From Reinekea marina (GTDB taxonomy: Bacteria; Pseudomonadota; Gammaproteobacteria; Pseudomonadales; Natronospirillaceae): 64,000 nt of DNA. This document shows positions 54,168-62,106 of this stretch, piece by piece. Positions within the stretch are counted from its first letter, which is position 1. Every line of letters starts with the position of its first letter. The stretch lies in assembly GCF_030409715.1 (NCBI RefSeq), contig NZ_JAUFQI010000001.1:1903501-1967500 (forward strand). Reading direction: 5' to 3'. A program made the translations under genes and the position numbers. The notes under the pieces were generated by a model. It was not told the origin of the DNA. It was given only the letters and a program-made list of their open reading frames with translations, and ran no database searches.

Positions 54168-55252
54168 GAACGGCTGCCCTTAACTACTTTATTTCTAAAT
54201 TTCCAGTAGCCAGCATAATGTATGGCAAAGGCTATAAATAAGAACAATAAATGAACCCACCAGTATACTTGGAAAAAGCTTGCCTCACCTCGGTAAACTG
54301 GTCTAATGCTTGCGCTGAGCATAAGAGTGTAAAAGCTGTAGCAAAGTAGGGCAGGCAACAGCATTTTAAACTTACCTTCCCTTGGGTTGGTTTTTGCAAA
54401 TGATAAACCAAGCATGGCCATTACAATCATTATAGGAGGGTACCCAATTCGGTATAAAAATTCAGTGAGCTCCCACTGCCTTTTAGATTCAATAAGTTCT
54501 CTATTTGTCATGGTGGCCGACTGCAAGCGGTAACGCTTTTCACCTACCTCGGGTAATAAAAATGCGTACCGTTGGAAAGTTGTATAATTAGATTGAGTTG
54601 AATCGAATATACCCTCAAGTAAAGTGCCATTTTCTAGTTTAAAGTAGCGCTGTCCATTGATATTAATTAGCTCGCCACTATCACTCCAAATAAAAATACC
54701 TTTCGACGGCTGTGCCATAAAAATATTTTCAATCGGGTTACCGGTTGTTTGCGCATTTTCTAAATAAAAAACATCATCGGAAGAACCCAGTTGGTTAAAC
54801 TCACCAGCTTTTAGTAGGTCAAATGGGTTACGATTGGATATTTCTCGTTGGTGCTCTAGGGCTACTTTGCTTGTAGAAGGGGCTATAAATAAAGTGATTC
54901 CCCATAACATTACACAACCAACAAAGCCAAGAAACAGAAGTGTGTTTCTTATACGCGTAAAGGGAATGCCCGTTGAGAGAATTGCCGTCATCTCATGTTC
55001 GGCATACATTTGGCCGATGCCTAATAAAACCCCTAAAAATAGCCCTAACGGAAGTACCTCAACAAAGTAGCTTGGAACGCTCAGTACAAGTATGTACAAA
55101 AGGTCACTGAATAGCTCAGTACCATTTGTATCTTCTAAAATTCGAACAAAACGAGTTGATGTAAACAATAGAAGTGCCACTGAAGTAACCGCGGCGGTGG
55201 GCATTAACACCTGTTTGCTAATGTACTTTGCTAAAACCATTCTACTTGTCAT
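54164..55252 (-). CDS. lptF: LPS export permease LptF
   Basis: 362 residues, same family and topology as LptG: LAKYISKQVLMPTAAVTSVALL as the first helix, the coupling segment GIGQMYAEHEMTAILSTGI, periplasmic jellyroll (about 130-255) and three C-terminal helices. It is the third gene of a minus-strand operon behind a glycosyltransferase and an O-antigen ligase. lptFG more often stands near pepA in gammaproteobacteria, so the placement within an O-antigen locus is unusual. Confidence 0.86.
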   Translation of the reverse strand: MTSRMVLAKYISKQVLMPTAAVTSVALLLFTSTRFVRILEDTNGTELFSDLLYILVLSVPSYFVEVLPLGLFLGVLLGIGQMYAEHEMTAILSTGIPFTRIRNTLLFLGFVGCVMLWGITLFIAPSTSKVALEHQREISNRNPFDLLKAGEFNQLGSSDDVFYLENAQTTGNPIENIFMAQPSKGIFIWSDSGELININGQRYFKLENGTLLEGIFDSTQSNYTTFQRYAFLLPEVGEKRYRLQSATMTNRELIESKRQWELTEFLYRIGYPPIMIVMAMLGLSFAKTNPREGKFKMLLPALLCYSFYTLMLSASIRPVYRGEASFFQVYWWVHLLFLFIAFAIHYAGYWKFRNKVVKGSRS

Positions 55253-56628
55253 TGTATTTTTTCATGCCTTTTGCCATTGCACGGGTAATGAGAATCAAAT
55301 GCTTGGCTTAAAATGGGTGAGCATAAAATTAAGCAAATAAACGGACCCATCCAGAAAAACAAGTAAGATTCAAAAAAGTTCATCACGCTAAATACAATTA
55401 GACCATAAACTGAAAACGCACTAAGCCCTATATTCGCGATACTTGAATACTTAACAATAAAGTAGAACGGCGCCAATGCAATAAAAAGCCCTAGTAAACC
55501 AAACCCTAAGGTAAACTCAATATAGCTGTTATGAAAGTGACCAAAACTTTGTTTTATAAAAGAAGGGAAGTCGGATTCTTGAATAGCACTTAGCCTCACT
55601 TTAGCACCATAACCAATCAACGGTTTTTCGCTAATCATTTCGCCAGCTAATATCCACGTATTTACTCTTATACCTAAGCTTGAGTAAGGAATATTATTCC
55701 AGTCACGATCTAACAATGCTTGAATCGTTTGATTTTCACTTAGAATTCTTGTTTTTATGGAATCACCAAATTTTGCGTAAGTGAATACTGCGGAAGTAAT
55801 GGTAAGCAACAAACCACTAAAAACCCCAGCTATGATGGGTTTGGTTAAATTGATAATTCTTTTGCGCACAATCTTTATTGTTAAGGTTACTATTAGATAA
55901 CAGAAGCAAATAGCTAACGCTAAAAGTGCTGCACGAGTCTGCGTGCCAATGAGTGCAATAAAACAGAGAACTGATAATGAAATAAGCATTAGTATTGAAA
56001 ATATTTTTAGTAAACGAGGTTTAATTCGTGCAGCTACTAAAACACTGCTTATTAACCCAATAAATGAAATGCTAAAAAATAATGCAGCGTGCTGGGCGTT
56101 TAAGATATTAAAGTCTACTCGATGACCTTGGAACAAAAGCCGAACCGTTTGAAAAAAATTAGGGTCTAATAAACAAGCATACATAAGCCCTGCTAGCGCA
56201 AGCCCAAGAAAAATATAAATGGTTCGCAAGTTTCCACCTAGCCACCAGGCTATAGGTATAAACAAGTAGATACGGCTAAGCGGTTCAAAAAGTGCGTATT
56301 TTTTGGCTTGCTCAGCATTTTGAAGATAGTTGATTCCAAAAAAAATAATAGGGGCCATAATTGCAATGATCATTAAAATTATGAGGGGTTGTTTTTTAAA
56401 GGACCTCCATTGTTTAATGAGTGGGTACAAAAATAAAAGTGTAGCTATGGCCTCTGGCCAACGGTTTAATGACGTTGGCGTCCATATTTTTATAAATGCT
56501 GTCGTAAAACAGGCAAGCAAGGCGACCCACACCATGATGTTAGGGCCGCGATCATAACTCGCTGGAAACCATCGATTCACATTTAATGCACTTAACTGTG
56601 CACGGTTTAAATTATCTGCGTTAGTCAT
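55249..56628 (-). CDS. waaL: O-antigen ligase family protein (WaaL-like)
   Basis: 459 residues from ATG 56628; the frame is open to ATG 56652, and neither start has a strong ribosome site. About 11-12 hydrophobic segments. The periplasmic loop before the last helices carries GHFHNSYIEFTLGFGLLGL, the His-containing ligase signature, and upstream RVNTWILAGEMISEKPLIGYG. It joins the finished polymer to lipid A-core, or acts as a related polymerase/ligase. Four-base overlap with lptF. Confidence 0.83.
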   Translation of the reverse strand: MTNADNLNRAQLSALNVNRWFPASYDRGPNIMVWVALLACFTTAFIKIWTPTSLNRWPEAIATLLFLYPLIKQWRSFKKQPLIILMIIAIMAPIIFFGINYLQNAEQAKKYALFEPLSRIYLFIPIAWWLGGNLRTIYIFLGLALAGLMYACLLDPNFFQTVRLLFQGHRVDFNILNAQHAALFFSISFIGLISSVLVAARIKPRLLKIFSILMLISLSVLCFIALIGTQTRAALLALAICFCYLIVTLTIKIVRKRIINLTKPIIAGVFSGLLLTITSAVFTYAKFGDSIKTRILSENQTIQALLDRDWNNIPYSSLGIRVNTWILAGEMISEKPLIGYGAKVRLSAIQESDFPSFIKQSFGHFHNSYIEFTLGFGLLGLFIALAPFYFIVKYSSIANIGLSAFSVYGLIVFSVMNFFESYLFFWMGPFICLILCSPILSQAFDSHYPCNGKRHEKIQ

Positions 56629-57469
56629 GTGTTTGTTCTGTGTCTTTGGCATTCGTCGGGAAGTGATAATAGTCTACTAGTGCTTGCCATTGGCTGCGGT
56701 TTCCATCTTGTTTGATGTTGGTATGGCCAAGGGCTATCTTTTGACTGAAGGCAATTGGGATTGGCTTTGGGGTGGGTGCTTGGCTTCTGTAAACCGCCGT
56801 GCCTTTTCTTAACGCCATAGCTTTAAACCAAAGGTCATCGGCTTTCGGAGTAAGCTGTAAAAATAGCTCTTGATTAACGGTTTCACCATCTAGCGCATTA
56901 GGTGGGTATAAAGTACCCCCGTAGCCTATTGCAAGGGTATTAGGCGTAGATTCGCCTGGCTGAGCACTTTTCCAATATTTATAGGGAAGCAATTTACCGT
57001 TCGTTTCGTACGCAATATTTCTGCACTCGTGCGCTATAACCTTATTTGGGTGAAGCTTATGCTCATTGAGTAAGCGTTCTAACCAGTCAACCGGGTATAT
57101 TAAGTCATCGTCACAAGTGACTAACGTGTGGTTTGGGTATTCAGTTAAGGCAAATACTAGTTTTCTGTGCGAACTTGTGCCTGGTTTAAACCTGATTTCA
57201 AAATGCGAGCTCTCTAACTTACGTAACGAGTTGGGGATGTTATTTTTAAGGTTTGAATTTAACCATAAAATGATTTTTTCTGGCCGAACAGACTGATTAA
57301 GCAAGCTTCGAATGGTAATGCTCAATACGGTAAGACGGCTTGGAATACTGGTTAGTGTCACTATAACAGGTAGACTTGCCGAGCTTGAACCCTCTCCTAA
57401 TTTTTTAATGGGTGTCAGCATTAATTTAAGGCTAGAATACAGGCTTTTAGGATATTCCTTTAATTTCAT
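56621..57469 (-). CDS. GT-A type glycosyltransferase, unknown specificity
   Basis: 282 residues. VIVTLTSIPSRLTVLSITIRSLL is the nucleotide-binding strand, THTLVTCDDDLIYPVDWLERLL (actual TLVTCDDDLIYP) carries a DDD metal motif, and TPKADDLWFKAMALRKG is a conserved acidic site. This resembles LPS-core glycosyltransferases of the DDD class. Leads the operon with waaL and lptFG, so action on core or cap sugar is plausible. ATG 57469 is divergent from the gene at 57539. Confidence 0.75.
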   Translation of the reverse strand: MKLKEYPKSLYSSLKLMLTPIKKLGEGSSSASLPVIVTLTSIPSRLTVLSITIRSLLNQSVRPEKIILWLNSNLKNNIPNSLRKLESSHFEIRFKPGTSSHRKLVFALTEYPNHTLVTCDDDLIYPVDWLERLLNEHKLHPNKVIAHECRNIAYETNGKLLPYKYWKSAQPGESTPNTLAIGYGGTLYPPNALDGETVNQELFLQLTPKADDLWFKAMALRKGTAVYRSQAPTPKPIPIAFSQKIALGHTNIKQDGNRSQWQALVDYYHFPTNAKDTEQTHD

Positions 57470-57538
57470 AGTTAGCTACGGCAGATAAAAAGCATAGTGT
57501 AATGGGCAACAGAGTATGGGCGCAAGGTTCGAATAGTT

Positions 57539-58456
57539 ATGATCAATAAGAAACGTACAAGATACCGTAAATTCGAGCCGTATATTCAATTTAGAAGGGT
57601 TATGTTTAAACTGTTTACACCTAAATCGTTTAAACATATGGCTCTTTCTCAACCTTATTTAAAACTTGAGCCAGTGAATGATATCTGGAAAGTATATTGG
57701 AAAGGCGGCTTCATTAGTGAAACGGATAGTTGGAATAACCTACGATTGCAAGCACCTGATAACCTGTATTCCATTGCAACTGGACCATCGATCAGCGACC
57801 AGCAATTTAATAACCTAGATGGGGGCCAGTGCGTTTTAGTGAATGGTGCCGTTCAATTAGTGTTAGACAATAAAATTTCAACACCTTTAGCTGTGATGGT
57901 AGAAGACGCTCGCTTTATTTATGAGCGGTTTGAAATGTTGTTGGCCTTACCTAAGGGAACTCGTCTTTGCTTGGTGGCAAGTGCTATGCATGCGCTAGGC
58001 GTAGTAGCCGGTGTAGAAGGGTTAAAGCACTTTAATTTAATGCTCATAGATGGATTTGAAACCCCATATGGCTCACCAAAACGCTCAGTTGCAAGTGCAC
58101 CCGTCAATAGCTACCGCAAATCAAGCAATGCCAAGCTAAGCCTAGATTTAAATGAAGGCCACTTCGGCTGCGGTACCGTTATGTATTGCGGTATTCAAAT
58201 GGCGTTCCATTTAAGGGTTAAAGAACTGTATTTAGTTGGGTTCGATCTTACAAACTTTGACCAACCCCGCTTCTATGAAACTAAAGATAACGCCGCTTGG
58301 ACAGGGCTTCAAAACGCTTATGAAGCACGCATATTGCCAGCCTTAGAGCTAACGATGCAAACCGCAGAAGAGTTTAATATGCAGGTTTATAATTGCAGCC
58401 ATACCTCAATTATCCCTAGAAGCTTAATACCTTATTCAGATTGTTTGACGAAGTAG
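57539..58456 (+). CDS. GT42/DUF115-like protein, putative glycosyltransferase
   Basis: 305 residues without membrane segments. YSIATGPSISDQQF (TGPSIS at 81-86), CVLVNGAVQLVL, LAVMVEDARFI, LMLIDGFETPYGS, and KELYLVGFDLTNFD follow the same order as GT42 and MptE-like proteins. It is the third member of this fold in the window, but less AT-rich than the 38.7 kb copy. A Kdo- or ulosonate-linked LPS-core function is a guess. Confidence 0.6.
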   Translation: MINKKRTRYRKFEPYIQFRRVMFKLFTPKSFKHMALSQPYLKLEPVNDIWKVYWKGGFISETDSWNNLRLQAPDNLYSIATGPSISDQQFNNLDGGQCVLVNGAVQLVLDNKISTPLAVMVEDARFIYERFEMLLALPKGTRLCLVASAMHALGVVAGVEGLKHFNLMLIDGFETPYGSPKRSVASAPVNSYRKSSNAKLSLDLNEGHFGCGTVMYCGIQMAFHLRVKELYLVGFDLTNFDQPRFYETKDNAAWTGLQNAYEARILPALELTMQTAEEFNMQVYNCSHTSIIPRSLIPYSDCLTK

Positions 58457-58507
58457 GGGCGGTAATGTTTTTAGCTGCGAGCTTTAAGTAGCGTCAAAAG
58501 AATCAGA

Positions 58508-58536
58508 CCCTCTCAGTGTGGTTGTGTTTGAGAGGG
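58508..58536. terminator. Hairpin between convergent genes
   Basis: CCCTCTCA (58508-58515) and TGAGAGGG (58529-58536) make a perfect 8-bp stem between the GT42-like gene and the convergent glycosyltransferase gene. T-tracts are short on both sides, so it is probably a bidirectional terminator of moderate strength. Confidence 0.6.
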
Positions 58537-58554
58537 CTGCTTTAAATGTTGGTT

Positions 58555-59253
58555 TTATGGGGTGTAGCTGTAGGTAAATTTAACGTTGTATTCTTTGCTC
58601 AGCTCTTCTAGGCGTTTTCTTCTTGAGCGCATTCTGTGGGTTGAGCGAGGGTATAAACCAAATTTTGACCAGCGTTTATATTTTGCTGTAGCCATAACTT
58701 TGGCATGGCGCGCTTCGCGGCTGGCTTGAAGCTGCTCTATTACGGGTTTTAAGTTGGGGTGTGTCTTTTTAGTAAGGTCAAAAATATAGGTATAGGAGGG
58801 CGGCAACTTAAACAACCGTAGGTGTTTAAATTGAGGGCTTTCAAGTAGGTTTTGCAGTACTTTTTGGTCCCATATCTCGGGTGTTTTTACCATTTGGTCG
58901 CGCCAAGTACGCAACAGCTCTAGAATTTGTTCATTATAGTTTAAATAAACGGTGCTACTGATTAATTCATTTTCATCTTTATAATGAGCTGCTATGTCTG
59001 CATCTAAAGTTTCAAAATACTTTTCTACGTTTTCATGTATAACAGAATCGACATCTAAATAAAGTACGGATTCTTGATGCTTCTCCATTAACTCTAAAAT
59101 AGCGGTAGGTTTAAAGGCCGTAGCTTTTAACCAATCGGCAGGGGCAATTTCAATAAAGTCGTACTCTACCTTAAATCGCTCCAAAGACTTTTTGAGTAAT
59201 TCAACATGGTCTTTATAGGTTGTGTCTGTTGTGTAATAGCCAACTACTCTCAT
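58555..59253 (-). CDS. Putative GT-A glycosyltransferase with DxD motif
   Basis: 232 residues. RVVGYYTTDTTYKDHVELL, then ESVLYLDVDSVIHENVEKYF with a DVDS metal-binding motif typical of nucleotide-sugar transferases, then IWDQKVLQNLLES and PPSYTYIFDL as acceptor-side elements. The C-terminal region is strongly basic (RSTHRMRSRRKRLEEL), consistent with membrane or LPS contact. It lies 3 bp after wzz on the same strand. Confidence 0.7.
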   Translation of the reverse strand: MRVVGYYTTDTTYKDHVELLKKSLERFKVEYDFIEIAPADWLKATAFKPTAILELMEKHQESVLYLDVDSVIHENVEKYFETLDADIAAHYKDENELISSTVYLNYNEQILELLRTWRDQMVKTPEIWDQKVLQNLLESPQFKHLRLFKLPPSYTYIFDLTKKTHPNLKPVIEQLQASREARHAKVMATAKYKRWSKFGLYPRSTHRMRSRRKRLEELSKEYNVKFTYSYTP

Positions 59254-59256
59254 GAT

Positions 59257-60384
59257 TTAGTCTTTCCGTATTGCTAAGCGAATCAAAGCAATAAACAACC
59301 CGAAGAACCCTGCTAGCACAGTTGCTGCAATAGCGATTAGCTTACGGTTAGGCTTTTCAGCCGTTGCGGGTACCAGTGCTTGTACGCTGGGCTGCACATA
59401 GGCAATGTTAGCGGTATCTAAAGCAAAACCTTCAAGTGTGGCTATTTGGCCTTTAATGGTATTTGGGCTTATTGTAGTGATTGTTCTTTTATCTACTTCA
59501 GCGGTCACTTTTTGCAAATCACCCAACATAATTGGGCTGTTTTGCAGTACAGAAAGTTCAGCTTTTAATACTCTTGTACCTTTTAAAAAGTCTTCTTCTT
59601 TCTGCGGTTGCTCATTTAATAGCTGAACATTGCCGTTTCCGTGTACTAAAGCGCTCCAAGAAGTTGGCTCTTGAATATTAAGCTCGGTAGCAATGGCTAG
59701 GGCGGCTTTAAGGTGTTCTATTTTCTGCTCACGCTCCGCAATAGCAGTGCCTTTTAGTTCGTTCAGTTCAGTTTGCAGTAAAGCAATTTCAATATTGCGT
59801 TGGCCGTTAATATCATTCGCAAAGTCGGCAGTGGTTTTATTGCTCGCCAGAGTTAATAGTTCGTTCATCCAAAGTGCGGTTTGGCTAGGATTGCTAGATA
59901 AAATACTGAATGAAATTTCATCAAATTCAGCTTCTAAACCTTTAATTTCTTCAATAAAGTCATAGGTGGCTGGGGCTATACGAATGCTATTGGCAATGTT
60001 AGAAACGATGGTAAAACGCTGTTCAGCCGTTAACGGTTCACCTTTATCATCTACTAGAGCGTTGTGAGCTTCTAAGGCTTGCTCAATTAATTCACGCGAT
60101 TGAAGGTTCTTTAAAAAGCCACCCAAAATAGTCTGGCGGCTTAAAGGTATAAGGTTTTGAGCAAGTAGTGGTTGAATATGCTTAGTGCTAGGTTTCTCAA
60201 AAACTGCTTCCACTCGATACTCTTTTGGCAAAGCCAATGCGATTGCTACGCCCATAACAGCGCCCAAAAAAGTGATACCGCATATGAGCTTCCATTGTGC
60301 TAATAAGTTGCGGATTAATTCGCCTAGATCGATTTCATCGGAGTGCGGTTCAGGGCGTAAATGGGCTAAATCTTGTTGAGACAT
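59257..60384 (-). CDS. wzz: Wzz-type chain-length determinant
   Basis: 375 residues with the two-helix plan: an N-terminal cytoplasmic stretch (EIDLGELIRNLLAQW), TM1 (about 34-53), a periplasmic coiled region with VEAVFEKPS at the start, and a C-terminal TM2 (IAIAATVLAGFFGLFIALIRLA). It sets O-antigen modal length with Wzy. The proline-rich TM2 start (PATAEKPNRK) is as in other Wzz proteins. Confidence 0.9.
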   Translation of the reverse strand: MSQQDLAHLRPEPHSDEIDLGELIRNLLAQWKLICGITFLGAVMGVAIALALPKEYRVEAVFEKPSTKHIQPLLAQNLIPLSRQTILGGFLKNLQSRELIEQALEAHNALVDDKGEPLTAEQRFTIVSNIANSIRIAPATYDFIEEIKGLEAEFDEISFSILSSNPSQTALWMNELLTLASNKTTADFANDINGQRNIEIALLQTELNELKGTAIAEREQKIEHLKAALAIATELNIQEPTSWSALVHGNGNVQLLNEQPQKEEDFLKGTRVLKAELSVLQNSPIMLGDLQKVTAEVDKRTITTISPNTIKGQIATLEGFALDTANIAYVQPSVQALVPATAEKPNRKLIAIAATVLAGFFGLFIALIRLAIRKD

Positions 60385-60595
60385 TTAATATACTTCACTG
60401 TAATTTAAAAAGCGTAAGATACCATAGTGTGTGTTTGCAGGAAAAGCACTCTCGAACTTAATGCTTTTATGTTCGAAAGAATTACTTGAAATGACCTAAA
60501 TCAACCTCATTCAGTGTTAGACTTGCAGGCGTTATGTAAATTAATCTATATTATTTGCGCACCAAAATTTAGAAGCAAACCCTAAAGGACTCCTA

Positions 60596-61960
60596 ATGGA
60601 ACTGACTTGTTTTAAAGCGTACGACATTCGTGGGCAGCTAGGCACCGAACTTAACACAGAGATTGCCTACCGAATTGGCCGCGCATTTGCGACATTCTTA
60701 AAACCTAAAAAGGTGGTTGTAGGGTGGGATGTACGCGAAACATCACCAGAGTTGAAAGATGCCTTCGCGCAAGGCGTATTAGATTTCGGCGCAGATGTAG
60801 TCGATTTAGGCATGTGCGGAACCGAAGAAGTTTATTTCGCGACTAAATTTTTGAATGCTGAAGGCGGTTGCATGGTTACTGCCAGCCATAACCCCATTAA
60901 TTACAATGGCATGAAAATGGTGCGCGAAGATGCGAAGCCCATTTCGGCCGATACCGGCTTGGCTGATATTAAAGCCATGGCCGAAAAAGAGTCCTATTCC
61001 GAAAAAGCCGAGCAGCCAGGCGAGTTGACGGTTATTGATAACCGTGCTGCCTATGTAGAGCATTTAATGACCTACCTTGATGTCTCTGGCTTGAAACCCA
61101 TGAAGTTGGTGGTGAATGCAGGGAATGGCGCGGCGGGCCCTACTCTAGATGCTATTGAAGCAGCCTTAAAGGCAAAGGGTGCACCCATCGAGTTTATTAA
61201 GGTGAATCACGAGCCAAATGCAGCTTTTCCAAATGGTATTCCTAACCCGTTGTTGCACGAACAGCAGCCAGTAACGGGTAAAGCCGTTAAAGAGCACAAT
61301 GCCGATATGGGCATAGCCTGGGATGGTGATTTTGATCGTTGCTTCTTTTGGGATGAAGATGCCAACTTTATCGAAGGCTATTATATAGTAGGCTTATTGG
61401 CAGAAGCCTTTTTGGTACAAAAGCCAGGCGCTAAAATTGTTTATGACCCTCGTTTAACTTGGAACACGGTTGAAATTGTAGAAGGGGCCGGCGGTGAGGC
61501 TATTCAATCGGTATCGGGGCATGCCTTTATTAAAGAGCGTATGCGTAAAGAAGATGCCGTATACGGTGGCGAAATGAGTGCGCACCATTACTTTAAAGAT
61601 TTCGCCTATGCCGATAGCGGTATGATCCCTTGGTTGCTTATTATTGATTTGCTCAGCCGTAAGCAAACTACATTGAAAGCCTTAGTAGAAGAGCGTATGG
61701 CCAAATTCCCAAGCCCTGGTGAAATTAACAGCAAAGTAGCCGATGCCGATGAAGCAATGAGCCGAGTAGAAAGCGAATATAAAGAAGGCGCTATTAGCGT
61801 TGAAAAGGTAGACGGGCTTTCTGTTGAATTTGCCGATTGGCGCTTTAACTTGCGTAAATCAAATACCGAGCCAGTAATTAGGCTAAACGTAGAAACACGA
61901 GGCGATCGCGATTTAATGGATGAAAAAACCCAAGAGCTGTTAGCGCTCATCCGCCAATAG
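60596..61960 (+). CDS. manB: Phosphomannomutase (ManB/CpsG)
   Basis: 454-residue alpha-D-phosphohexomutase making mannose-1-phosphate for ManC. The phosphoserine loop is TASHNP (Ser97), the metal loop DGDFDRCFF, the sugar-binding loop [10 protein letters not shown], and the phosphate-binding [15 protein letters not shown] (read in parts). It starts [11 protein letters not shown] as CpsG does. ATG 60596 follows AAAGGA. Phosphoglucomutase side activity is possible. Confidence 0.95.
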   Translation: MELTCFKAYDIRGQLGTELNTEIAYRIGRAFATFLKPKKVVVGWDVRETSPELKDAFAQGVLDFGADVVDLGMCGTEEVYFATKFLNAEGGCMVTASHNPINYNGMKMVREDAKPISADTGLADIKAMAEKESYSEKAEQPGELTVIDNRAAYVEHLMTYLDVSGLKPMKLVVNAGNGAAGPTLDAIEAALKAKGAPIEFIKVNHEPNAAFPNGIPNPLLHEQQPVTGKAVKEHNADMGIAWDGDFDRCFFWDEDANFIEGYYIVGLLAEAFLVQKPGAKIVYDPRLTWNTVEIVEGAGGEAIQSVSGHAFIKERMRKEDAVYGGEMSAHHYFKDFAYADSGMIPWLLIIDLLSRKQTTLKALVEERMAKFPSPGEINSKVADADEAMSRVESEYKEGAISVEKVDGLSVEFADWRFNLRKSNTEPVIRLNVETRGDRDLMDEKTQELLALIRQ

Positions 61961-61982
61961 GCACTAAATATTTAAAAACGAG

Positions 61983-62009
61983 AAAAAGCCGCGCTAAAGC
62001 GGCTTTTTT
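61983..62009 (+). terminator. Rho-independent terminator after manB
   Basis: AAAAAGCCGC (61983-61992), loop GCTAAA and GCGGC (61999-62003) followed by TTTTTT. A strong canonical terminator 22 bp after the manB stop that closes the polysaccharide region. Confidence 0.93.
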
Positions 62010-62106
62010 GTGACCGTATTTGCAGTAAAAAGCTTACACTCTTGACGTTCAGCCTCACGCTGTCAGGATGGCCGTTACTTTTAAATTACCAAGGATAGGT
62101 AATGAA

